Positions 1 through 6,520 of a DNA stretch of 7,559 nt are shown piece after piece. Every line of letters begins with the position of its first letter. The first letter of the stretch is position 1. A program made the translations under genes and the position numbers. The notes beneath the pieces were generated by a model. It had not been told where the DNA came from. It searched no databases and worked only from the letters and a program-made list of their open reading frames with translations. The stretch is from contig NZ_JAYMFI010000002.1 of the NCBI RefSeq assembly GCF_035830635.1, positions 1 to 7,559 on the forward strand, read 5' to 3'. This stretch comes from Adlercreutzia shanghongiae. Its GTDB lineage: Bacteria > Actinomycetota > Coriobacteriia > Coriobacteriales > Eggerthellaceae.

Positions 1-134
1 CGCTCGGCGAGCTGGACAGCTCGAGCCGCTCGCTGCTTGCCGCCGTGCTCGCCCAAACGCTCGTGGCCGTGGAGCGCAACGACCCCAGCGAAGAGCGGCG
101 CCCGACACGAGAAGAGTCCGACGCCGCTCTGTAA
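1..134 (+). CDS. C-terminal fragment of an unidentified protein (5' end outside window)
   Basis: Reading from base 3 gives 43 sense codons closed by TAA at 132-134. The translation begins LGELDSSSRSLLAAVLAQTL and ends in a charged, Glu/Arg/Asp-rich tail (…REESDAAL), which resembles a helical segment followed by a disordered hydrophilic C-terminus. The gene would be convergent with the surface-protein gene, whose stop lies only 20 nt beyond. I do not recognise the family, and the fragment is too short to assign one. The main reason to believe it is the absence of stops, the natural amino acid composition and the tight convergent packing. An accidental open frame in GC-rich DNA remains possible. 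Confidence 0.5.
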   Translation, partial: LGELDSSSRSLLAAVLAQTLVAVERNDPSEERRPTREESDAAL

Positions 135-140
135 GGAGGT

Positions 141-165
141 TCGGGGCGTATCGGCTATCGCCCGA
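141..165. terminator. weak hairpin between convergent genes
   Basis: TCGGGGCG at 141-148 and CGCCCGA at 159-165 can pair with one bulged G around a 10-nt loop. It lies at the junction of the two convergent genes and overlaps the end of the surface-protein reading frame. There is no T-tract on either side, so an intrinsic terminator is only a weak suggestion. Confidence 0.2.
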
Positions 166-2488
166 GGCGACGGCGCGCTCCCCAGGCCACACAACCAGCG
201 ATCAGCGCGGTTACCGCAAGGGCACCCATCGCCACACCCCGCTCATCGCCGGTGGCGGGCACGGTCTTGGAGCGGGCGGTCGTCGTGCCGCGGCCGCGAT
301 AGGCCGACGGGGTCTTGTGGGTCGTGGCGCTTGCGCCCACGCCTGCGGCACTGTCGTCCCCTCCCTTCTCGTGGGAGTCCGGCTCGCCCGGGTTCGCCGT
401 CGCCCCCTCGTCGCCCGGCTGGTCGGAATCGGCCGGCGTGCCGGGGGTGTCCGGATCGTCAGGGTTTTCGGGAACGTTCGGGTCGTCGGGGTTGTCGGGG
501 CTGTCGGGACCATCCGGCTCGTCCGCCACGAAATGGGCGATGAACAGCGTCGGCGCATACGTCACACGCGCGCCGTCCCCGTGGTTGAGTGCCTCGCGCA
601 TCTCGTCGGCCGTCAGCGTGGCCTTATCGCTCACCAGCGCATCGCCCTCGTACCAACCGGCGAAATGATAGCCGGGCTTGGCCTCGGCCGTGCGGTCCGT
701 TAAGCCCTCGGCCGTGTCGGCATTCACGATCTCGTAGTTCTGGCCCACGGTGCCGCCCGTCTCGGGATAGACGCCGTACAGCACGTAGGTGGTCTCACTG
801 GGCAGCGCGCCCGTACGCACGGCGGCCCCGACCACCTGCTCGGGCACGGCAAGGGCCCCTCCGCGCCCGTCGTAGGCCTTGGCGCTCACCGCCGCCTCGT
901 TAATCACAAACCCGCGGGCCGCGTCATCGGCGGTGACGGTGTACGCGTATTCCACGCTTCCGCTCTGTCCGGGCGTCAGCGCCGCCAGGGTGTGCTCGCC
1001 GCTCAGCGTGTCGGCCACGACAAGAGACTCGAGCACGGTGTTGCCCGTGTTCGTCACTTCCACACGGTAGTTCACCGTCTCGCCTTCCACGAAATATTCG
1101 CCGTTGGACGGGGCGTTCAGGACCGCCTTCGAGGCGGTCATCGATGCCGTAGCCCGCACGAAGCGCGCGGTGTACGTTGTGGCTGCGAAGGCGCCCTGCA
1201 GGCGGTTTGCCGTCCGCACGATGGCGGCGTCATCGAGGTCGGGGTTCTCGGCCACCCGCTCTTGGCCCTTGTACCAGCCCTGGAACAGATAGCCCGCCGC
1301 CGGCTCGGCGCTGCTTCCCGTAATGCCGTCGCCATCGTAGGCGCGCACGGTGTTGAGCGCCTGAGTGAGCGCGCCCCCATCGGCCGGCTCGGCTTGGTAC
1401 CGAATGTCGACAGAGCGCGGGGCCCACACCGCGTAGAGATGTTTGTCCGCCGCAGGCATGATGAAGGTTGCCCACTGGCCTGCCGGATAGTCGGGCTTTT
1501 CCGCCGTGGCGCTATCCGCCCATCCCAAAAAGTCGTAGCCAGGACGGGTCGGCATCGTAGAGAAATCCACCTTCACCGGCGTTTTCTCGAAATAGGACTG
1601 TGCTGGCGGCACATCGGAGTAGCCGCCGTTGGGGTTGTAGTAGACCAGGTACTCGGCTTTGGGCACGATGACCCCGTCCACGTTCCACGCACCGCCGCCG
1701 TACTCGCGGGACTTGATGACGTACCAAACGACCTTCTCGGTATCGGGGTTGTACCCAAGCCCGTCGATCTTCGCGTCGGCCAGCACCTGGGACAGCTCTT
1801 CGGCTGTAGGCGACTTCTGCAGATTGAGCGCAACGACGTCGGGGTTGTTGGTCACCGCCACCGGCTGGCGCAGCATTCCCTGCAAGGCCGTGCCCGAACC
1901 GCGCGGGACGTAGGCCGACTGCTGCCCTTGGGACGGCTCGAAGGGGATGGTGCCGTCGGCGCGAAGGTAGAAGTAGGCCGTAACGCCCGAGGTCGCATCG
2001 CCTGAGGGCAGCCATATGGCGTACACGTCGGCGTCCCTGTCCAGCGCGGCCGTATGATTGGCGTTATCAGGGAAAATCACTTCCTGGGAATAGACGTTCG
2101 TGCGGCCGCTCTTGTCGGTGGACCAGCCGACGAAGGTGGCGCCGGACGGGGCCGTAAATCCAATGTCCGCGGGGTCGGGCAGGGTAATGGTGCCCGTGTC
2201 GGTCGTGATGATGTAGGGCTCGCCCTGGCCGCCGTTGGGCCGCAGGGTCACCTGGTGCGTTTGGAAGTCCACCGTGGAAAACTCGTCGAACTCGTTTTCG
2301 ATGGCGGGGTCTTCAGGACCGCGCGACCCGACGCCCTCGGCCAGCGCCGGAACGATGGGGGCCAGGCCGACGCCCAAGACGAGGGCCAGCGCGCCGGTTA
2401 GCAGGCGCCGCAGGCGGGCGCCCTTCTGCTTCGGAGAAATCTGCATCGCGCGATTGGCGCGGTTGGAGCGTTTCGCAGTGCTGCTCAT
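155..2488 (-). CDS. Sortase-type cell-surface protein with InlB (Listeria-Bacteroides) repeats and DUF11-like domain
   Basis: Predicted 777-aa secreted protein, probably anchored to the cell wall and used for adhesion or surface interaction. Residues 1-50 form a long signal peptide: a basic n-region, a hydrophobic core (LLTGALALVLGVGLAP) and an ALA cleavage site near residue 50. InlB-type beta-grasp repeats follow at about 79-159 and 280-356 (RPNGG/NPNGG openings, F-x-GW cores). Two related repeats at about 360-443 and 567-654 share a GYxFxGWYxG core. Between them, 447-541 looks like a DUF11-type Ig-like domain (VTNTGNT, VADT). Residues 655-740 are a Pro/Asp/Asn/Gly-rich linker. The C-terminus has VPATG at 743-747, a hydrophobic helix at about 751-771 and the tail RRRLGR. 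The ATG at 2488 was chosen because the signal peptide starts there and a strong ribosome site precedes it; the open frame continues to 2626 without support. The ligand is unknown. Confidence 0.88.
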   Translation of the reverse strand: MSSTAKRSNRANRAMQISPKQKGARLRRLLTGALALVLGVGLAPIVPALAEGVGSRGPEDPAIENEFDEFSTVDFQTHQVTLRPNGGQGEPYIITTDTGTITLPDPADIGFTAPSGATFVGWSTDKSGRTNVYSQEVIFPDNANHTAALDRDADVYAIWLPSGDATSGVTAYFYLRADGTIPFEPSQGQQSAYVPRGSGTALQGMLRQPVAVTNNPDVVALNLQKSPTAEELSQVLADAKIDGLGYNPDTEKVVWYVIKSREYGGGAWNVDGVIVPKAEYLVYYNPNGGYSDVPPAQSYFEKTPVKVDFSTMPTRPGYDFLGWADSATAEKPDYPAGQWATFIMPAADKHLYAVWAPRSVDIRYQAEPADGGALTQALNTVRAYDGDGITGSSAEPAAGYLFQGWYKGQERVAENPDLDDAAIVRTANRLQGAFAATTYTARFVRATASMTASKAVLNAPSNGEYFVEGETVNYRVEVTNTGNTVLESLVVADTLSGEHTLAALTPGQSGSVEYAYTVTADDAARGFVINEAAVSAKAYDGRGGALAVPEQVVGAAVRTGALPSETTYVLYGVYPETGGTVGQNYEIVNADTAEGLTDRTAEAKPGYHFAGWYEGDALVSDKATLTADEMREALNHGDGARVTYAPTLFIAHFVADEPDGPDSPDNPDDPNVPENPDDPDTPGTPADSDQPGDEGATANPGEPDSHEKGGDDSAAGVGASATTHKTPSAYRGRGTTTARSKTVPATGDERGVAMGALAVTALIAGCVAWGARRRLGR

Positions 2489-2707
2489 GGTAATGCACCC
2501 TCCTTTTCCGAGCACTACCATAGCAGCCTCAATGCGCGATGCCGCTGCCGCGCGCAGACCGTAAAGGCCGTGGGCACGGACCGTTTCTCCCCTGTTGGTT
2601 CCGCCCCGCCATTCCCTTATTTTCACGGAAGCGTTGCCGGAATACGCAGGGACGCTTTGAGCGAGATTCGCTTTTGCACTTACGGGGACGGCCGCAGGGG
2701 CGGCGGG
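2489..2707. other. Intergenic region upstream of the surface-protein gene
   Basis: This 219-nt gap separates two genes on the minus strand. Apart from the ribosome site it holds a short inverted repeat at 2566-2582 (GGCCGTG/CACGGACC, one bulge), with a short T run after it on the minus strand. That could be a weak terminator for the upstream glycosyltransferase gene, but the loop is cramped. A TATGGT element at 2518-2523 (minus strand) could be a -10 box, but I see no matching -35 box. A promoter for the surface-protein gene probably lies here without being clearly recognisable. Confidence 0.4.
2498..2507 (-). promoter_or_regulatory. Ribosome binding site that fixes the surface-protein start
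   Basis: On the minus strand this reads AAAAGGAGGG, a near-perfect Shine-Dalgarno sequence, 9 nt before the ATG at 2488. It argues against the longer open frame starting at 2626, in which this site would be internal coding sequence. Confidence 0.75.
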
Positions 2708-3541
2708 CTACCCGTCGATGATGCTGCGCGGGTCGATGAGGTTGTTCGGCGAGACGCGAACCTGGTCGCAGCCCATGTCCTTGAGCATTTGGGCTGTGCG
2801 CCGGGGCGGCATAGTGCCGTCGAAGGGCGCGCAATACCTAAGCGCCTGAACGAGCGTGATGTTGTGGCGCAGGTCGGCCATGGTGTCCACATCGGGCACC
2901 GGCGGCAGGTACCGCGCGGGAAGACCGAGGCTTTGGGCCTTCTCGATATAAGCGGGCAGCACCGTAAGACCGTAGGGGTTGTAGAACACGCCGGTGTGAT
3001 CGAAGTCGGTCTCGCGCGTCCAGCCGATAATGCTGACGCCCATCTCCTGGTCGGGCGCGAGCACGATGCCGCCGCGCTCGGCATCCCGCAGCTCATGAAG
3101 CGCGTCGAATCCCCGAATAACATCGCCTTCCGTGAGTGCCGGCATGTCGGCGCCCATGGAAAGGATGAGGTCGGTGCCCGCTGCGAAGCACTGGGCGAAG
3201 GCGTCGTTGTAGTGCTCGTCGAACGAGACGCCCGCGTCCGTCGCGAACCGCAGGCGCTCGTCTTCGAAACCCGCCTCGGCGAACAGGGCCCCCATAGCCT
3301 CGAGGTTTTTGGCGGGCGCCGTTGAAGTCACCAATTCGAACACCTCGCCGGGATAGCGCGCCTCAAGCTTATTGAAAGCAGCAAGTATGATGTCGGCCAC
3401 ATCGAGCAGCATCGCCTGGTACAGCGCCGCTGCCGTCTCCGGCGCGAACATGCCGTCCTTCAGCACCGTAAGGCGCGTCTTCACCAGCCCTACTTCGGGC
3501 AACTTGCTGAACAGCAGCAGCGTATTCTTAATCGGTTCCAT
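2708..3541 (-). CDS. DUF2064 / TIGR04282-type GT-A glycosyltransferase
   Basis: Predicted 277-aa cytoplasmic protein of the DUF2064 (PF09837) group, with a GT-A nucleotidyltransferase-like fold. Some members are annotated as arsenosugar-biosynthesis glycosyltransferases, but the substrate here is unknown. Visible family marks are the N-terminal FSKLPEVGLVKTRL at residues 11-24 (the usual F-x-K-x-P-x-x-G-x-VKTRL), then AAALYQAMLLDVAD, then GADMPALT at 130-137, matching the family G-x-D-x-P-x-L segment with D132 as the likely metal/nucleotide-site acidic residue, and DVDTMADL at 217-224. The usual glycine pair of the D-G-G-Y segment is replaced by DQEMGV at 164-169, so activity could differ. 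The ATG at 3541 was preferred because it sits 6 nt after GAGAGAGAGG; an ATG at 3547 and a TTG at 3559 are too close to or within that site. Gap to the upstream methyltransferase gene is 50 nt. Confidence 0.8.
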   Translation of the reverse strand: MEPIKNTLLLFSKLPEVGLVKTRLTVLKDGMFAPETAAALYQAMLLDVADIILAAFNKLEARYPGEVFELVTSTAPAKNLEAMGALFAEAGFEDERLRFATDAGVSFDEHYNDAFAQCFAAGTDLILSMGADMPALTEGDVIRGFDALHELRDAERGGIVLAPDQEMGVSIIGWTRETDFDHTGVFYNPYGLTVLPAYIEKAQSLGLPARYLPPVPDVDTMADLRHNITLVQALRYCAPFDGTMPPRRTAQMLKDMGCDQVRVSPNNLIDPRSIIDG

Positions 3542-3547
3542 AGCCAT

Positions 3548-3557
3548 CCTCTCTCTC
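3548..3557 (-). promoter_or_regulatory. Ribosome binding site choosing among stacked starts of the glycosyltransferase
   Basis: The minus strand reads GAGAGAGAGG here. The in-frame ATG at 3547 directly abuts it, while the ATG at 3541 has a 6-nt spacer, so the latter is the better start. Upstream, TATAGT at about 3564-3569 (minus strand) could be a -10 box for this gene, but no good -35 box is seen. Confidence 0.5.
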
Positions 3558-3591
3558 AAGAGAACTATACCGCAAGCGCGCTCGTAGCGGG

Positions 3592-4860
3592 CTAAAGGCT
3601 TTCCTGAAAGTGCCTGCGAGAAAGCACCTTGCCAATTGCATGGGGAATTCTCACCACGAGGGCGTTGCCCATGCAGAAGGCGCGCTGGCCGTCGGTCATT
3701 CCCGTATCCGTCCAGCCCTTGGGGAAGTCTTGCAGCTGATCAAGCTCATCGGGCACAAGTCTGCGATAGCGGCCGTCTATTTCAACGATATGCTTGAAGC
3801 GAGAAGCGCCCGAACCGCCTTCGCCGGTGAGGATAGTGCGCGAGGGGTTCGTCAGCAAATCGGGAAAGGCCATGGAACCCTCGGTATACCAGTACGTAAA
3901 CCCCGTCCGCTTATCGACGCGCTCCTCGCGCTTCGATCCCTTTAGGTACTTCCACTTGTCGAGTTTTTCGTCTTCAACGAAAAACTCTTCAGGCACTTCA
4001 CCTTCGGGAACAATCACGTCGCCCAGCTTACCCAAATCCCCCTCGTAAGCGGATTGCGCGTCAACCGTGACTACATGAAAGTCTTGCATCACGCCATTCG
4101 TCAGAAAGGGCGACTTCTTGCCATTCAGGTTAAAGCTCTGAGTGGCCTCATACGGATCGTCAGGTATATCGAATGAGCTCATCGCACTGAAATCCTTGAT
4201 GGGCAGCGCCTCGGCCAGCACGCCGTCTTCCAGCCGCGCCTCAAGGTCCCATGTCTCGTGAGTCTTCTCGGCATACAGGTACACGCGCTTTCGTCTCTGC
4301 GACGCACCGTATTCCGCGCTGTTCACCACATGCCATTCCACGGAATACCCCAAATCGCCAAAGCAGGACAGCATGATGGCAAAATCGCGCCCGCGTTGCG
4401 AGGCGGGGCTCTTCAAAAGACGGTCGACATTTTCGAGAATGACGTACTTGGGCTCTTTCAAATGCAGGAGCCGATAGATATCCCACCACAAGACACCTTT
4501 TTTGCCGTCGATGCCGCCCGATTTCGAGAGCGGCTTGGCAACGGAGTAATCTTGGCAGGGAAAGCCGCCGACGAGCAGCTGGAAATCGGGGATGTCCACT
4601 CTGCCGGCTTCGTAGTCGTCTAAGACCTTATTGATATCCTCGTTGACGCACGAGCCCTCGCCAAACCGCGCCTCGTAGCACCGCCAGGCAAACTGCTTGG
4701 TCTTAGTTCCGGGCGGTTCCCATTGATTGGCCCAAACGGTTTCGAAACGCCCGGAAGGCGCCCTGTTGAACTGCGGGTATTCTTCGCTTTCGTAGCCCTC
4801 GAGCGCAAGGCGAAAGCCACCCACGCCGGCGAAAAGCTCGGCCACTGCAATAGATTCCAT
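3592..4860 (-). CDS. C5-cytosine DNA methyltransferase of the Sau3AI-like R-M system
   Basis: Predicted 422-aa DNA (cytosine-5-)-methyltransferase that transfers a methyl group from S-adenosylmethionine to cytosine in the target of the adjacent endonuclease. Motif I (AELFAGVGGFRLA) is at residues 7-19. The catalytic loop GGFPCQDYS is at 98-106, with Cys102 the nucleophile. ENV (motif VI) is at 143-145 and QRRKR (motif VIII) at 188-192. A variable target-recognition region spans roughly 200-335. Motif IX (RTILTGEG) starts at 341, and motif X (MGNALVVRIPHAIG) is at 397-410. The set is complete, in normal order and of usual length, so the enzyme is probably active. WANQWEPP near residue 43 and DYSVAKPLSKS near 104 resemble what I recall of M.Sau3AI-type enzymes, which fits a GATC target (inferred). 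The ATG at 4860 follows AAAGGAG with 9-nt spacing. The gene lies 137 nt downstream of the endonuclease gene and may have its own promoter. Confidence 0.95.
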   Translation of the reverse strand: MESIAVAELFAGVGGFRLALEGYESEEYPQFNRAPSGRFETVWANQWEPPGTKTKQFAWRCYEARFGEGSCVNEDINKVLDDYEAGRVDIPDFQLLVGGFPCQDYSVAKPLSKSGGIDGKKGVLWWDIYRLLHLKEPKYVILENVDRLLKSPASQRGRDFAIMLSCFGDLGYSVEWHVVNSAEYGASQRRKRVYLYAEKTHETWDLEARLEDGVLAEALPIKDFSAMSSFDIPDDPYEATQSFNLNGKKSPFLTNGVMQDFHVVTVDAQSAYEGDLGKLGDVIVPEGEVPEEFFVEDEKLDKWKYLKGSKREERVDKRTGFTYWYTEGSMAFPDLLTNPSRTILTGEGGSGASRFKHIVEIDGRYRRLVPDELDQLQDFPKGWTDTGMTDGQRAFCMGNALVVRIPHAIGKVLSRRHFQESL

Positions 4861-4900
4861 GACACGTTTCTCCTTTGCTGCTGTGTCATCAGTGGCGTCT

Positions 4901-4929
4901 ATTCTATCCGATCATTCTTGCTTTTGGAA
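4901..4929 (-). promoter_or_regulatory. Candidate promoter of the methyltransferase gene
   Basis: On the minus strand, TAGAAT (4901-4906, one mismatch to TATAAT) lies 17 nt after TTCCAA (4924-4929, a weak match to TTGACA). Transcription would start near 4894, leaving a leader of about 34 nt before the methyltransferase ATG. A separate promoter would let the methyltransferase be expressed independently of the endonuclease, a common need in R-M systems. The -35 match is poor, so this is tentative. Confidence 0.4.
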
Positions 4930-4935
4930 GATCGG
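4908..4935. repeat. GATC-containing inverted repeat in the methyltransferase promoter
   Basis: CCGATC at 4908-4913 and GATCGG at 4930-4935 are exact inverted copies separated by 16 nt, and each arm carries a GATC. One arm lies in the spacer one base from the candidate -10 box; the other directly abuts the upstream side of the -35 box. A further ATCGG/CCGAT/ATCGG series continues to 4952, giving alternative small hairpins (for example CCGAT-GAA-ATCGG at 4940-4952). The placement suits an operator or a methylation-sensitive control site, which is inference. Confidence 0.5.
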
Positions 4936-4997
4936 TCGGCCGATGAAATCGGTCTATGTCTTGGGAGCTCCGAATACTGGACAGTCAGGAAGATTTT

Positions 4998-6482
4998 CTA
5001 GCTGATCTCGCCATCTCCCTCATGGTCTCCGCTGAGGCTGACGATTCCGTAGACATAGGTGTTGTTCAGCCAGAAGCTCTGCTGGGTCATGATTCGGCCG
5101 TCGGGCAGCTCGTCGCCATCGCGCTCGATGTCCCCTATTTCGAAGCCGCCCTCAAGCTTGTAGGCCCTCTTCGAAGTATGCGGCCGCACGTGCGCAATCG
5201 ACCCCTTGTCCGTTTTCTTCGGAAGGTTGTTCTTGATAACGACCTCTCCGTTTTTTCGAATGGCGATCTCCAGTTCGACGCCGCGCGACACAACCTCTTT
5301 CGTTCGCTCCCAACAATCCCTCAAAGGCCCTTCGATATCCCGCATGGGCATCGACCAGAAGCGCGCGCCCTCCAAACACAGGCCTTCCGATGTCTTGAGA
5401 AACGAGACGAACAAGAACCGCGTTTCTTCGAAGTAGGCCTTAAGCGCAGAGTCGTCCCACTCCTGGTTGGCGATATCGCAGAATTTAAACGTGTCGAGCG
5501 AGAGCGACTCGACAATCGCGCCCCGCTCTTCAACCCGCACGGTTCGCACCGAGACGTTGGCCTTCTCGAACTCTTCGGCCCGCTCGCCCCTCAGCCCGAG
5601 AAGCGAATACACAATGCGAACCCACTGAGCCTTATTGCCCGTGTACTCCAGTCCCAGCATGTCGCACAACGCTCGATCCGTTTTTCCGAAATGAGGCTGC
5701 AGCAGCGACAAGACGTACTCTTCGAAGGTCATTTCATCCAGCACATCTGCGCTGGGAACGATAGGCTCCGCAGGCTGCTGACCCGGCATCATGGCGGAGT
5801 GCAGAAGGTAGTCCATATAAGAACGCTTGAAGCAAAACGCCCGCTTCTTCGCCGGAGTGTGCGGCGGGTAAAACTGGTCGACCCACATCGTTGCTTCGCT
5901 GGCGCCCTTGGTGCAGGCGCCCAGATACGAAGTCATCCCCTCCGACAGCTCTTCAGCTTTTCCCGCCTTAACCAACGAGGCAATTTTGTCGTAGTCCTCG
6001 CGAATGATTTTCAAATCTTCTTCCGAGGGCGTGATGAGTTTCACGTACCGAATGACCTGGTCATAGCTGTCGATGCTGCGGTCTCGCTCATAGTAGACCA
6101 GCAGAATCTTCTCGCTTTTGCGCCATACGTGCGACGCGAAAAAGTCGTCGGCGATGGGACCGCCCATGGGAATCATGGTGAGCACCAGGCGCTCGCCGGC
6201 GGAATAGTCCCCGTTTTTCTTCACGTCGAAGCACGAAGCCTTGAGCTCGACCCCCGCCTCGGGAAAATCGGGCTCCTGGTCGCTGTTGGCTTTGTATCCG
6301 AAAAAGCGCTCTTCGATAAGCGTGCCCATGCCGCCTTTGTAGCGCCTGTTGTTGTACTCACGCGCCACGCCCTCGGGCACGATGCCCAAATCGAGCACCT
6401 CCCGAAACGTCATGCCCTCGAGCCGCTTCGCATAGCGCTCGATCGATGCGGGGTCGGACGGATCGAATGCTATGTCTGCCAT
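4998..6482 (-). CDS. Sau3AI-family restriction endonuclease (predicted GATC specificity)
   Basis: Predicted 494-aa type II endonuclease of the Sau3AI/MutH group, close to Sau3AI in length. The N-terminal MutH-like domain shows GTLIEERFFGY (residues 53-63), then PDFPEAGVELKAS (71-83). Asp72, Glu79 and Lys81 form the expected D…ExK catalytic set, with Glu57 as the upstream acidic residue. Further segments I recall from Sau3AI are ELSEGMTSYLGACTKG (178-193), KKRAFCFK (212-219), ETRFLF (353-358), HVRPHT (431-436) and MTQQSFWLNNTY (465-476). The last three lie in the C-terminal half, which in Sau3AI is a second MutH-like fold that binds an allosteric DNA site. Sau3AI cuts before GATC and is blocked by C5 methylation of its cytosine, matching the neighbouring methyltransferase. 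The ATG at 6482 was preferred over the longer frame from 6548 because AAGGGTGAG precedes it and the longer form would overlap the upstream gene. Confidence 0.93.
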   Translation of the reverse strand: MADIAFDPSDPASIERYAKRLEGMTFREVLDLGIVPEGVAREYNNRRYKGGMGTLIEERFFGYKANSDQEPDFPEAGVELKASCFDVKKNGDYSAGERLVLTMIPMGGPIADDFFASHVWRKSEKILLVYYERDRSIDSYDQVIRYVKLITPSEEDLKIIREDYDKIASLVKAGKAEELSEGMTSYLGACTKGASEATMWVDQFYPPHTPAKKRAFCFKRSYMDYLLHSAMMPGQQPAEPIVPSADVLDEMTFEEYVLSLLQPHFGKTDRALCDMLGLEYTGNKAQWVRIVYSLLGLRGERAEEFEKANVSVRTVRVEERGAIVESLSLDTFKFCDIANQEWDDSALKAYFEETRFLFVSFLKTSEGLCLEGARFWSMPMRDIEGPLRDCWERTKEVVSRGVELEIAIRKNGEVVIKNNLPKKTDKGSIAHVRPHTSKRAYKLEGGFEIGDIERDGDELPDGRIMTQQSFWLNNTYVYGIVSLSGDHEGDGEIS

Positions 6483-6520
6483 CGTTCTCACCCTTGCTGT
6501 CGCCTTGCCGAACCAAAAGG

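Noticed and set aside
132..141. Perfect Shine-Dalgarno sequence TAAGGAGGT overlapping the stop of the left-edge gene
   Set aside because: No ATG, GTG or TTG follows at a usable distance on the + strand and the next gene is convergent, so it is probably coincidental.
992..2005. 337-aa + strand open frame inside the surface-protein gene
   Set aside because: GC-rich shadow frame with Arg/His/Val-rich composition; the minus-strand frame has a signal peptide, repeats and sorting signal.
2489..2626. 46-residue N-terminal extension of the surface protein
   Set aside because: The extension reads through the AAAAGGAGGG ribosome site and would place 46 extra residues before a complete signal peptide.
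4964..4971. GGAGCTCC palindrome and nearby CCGAT-GAA-ATCGG hairpin as a terminator for the endonuclease gene
   Set aside because: Stems are only 4-5 bp and no T-tract follows on the minus strand.
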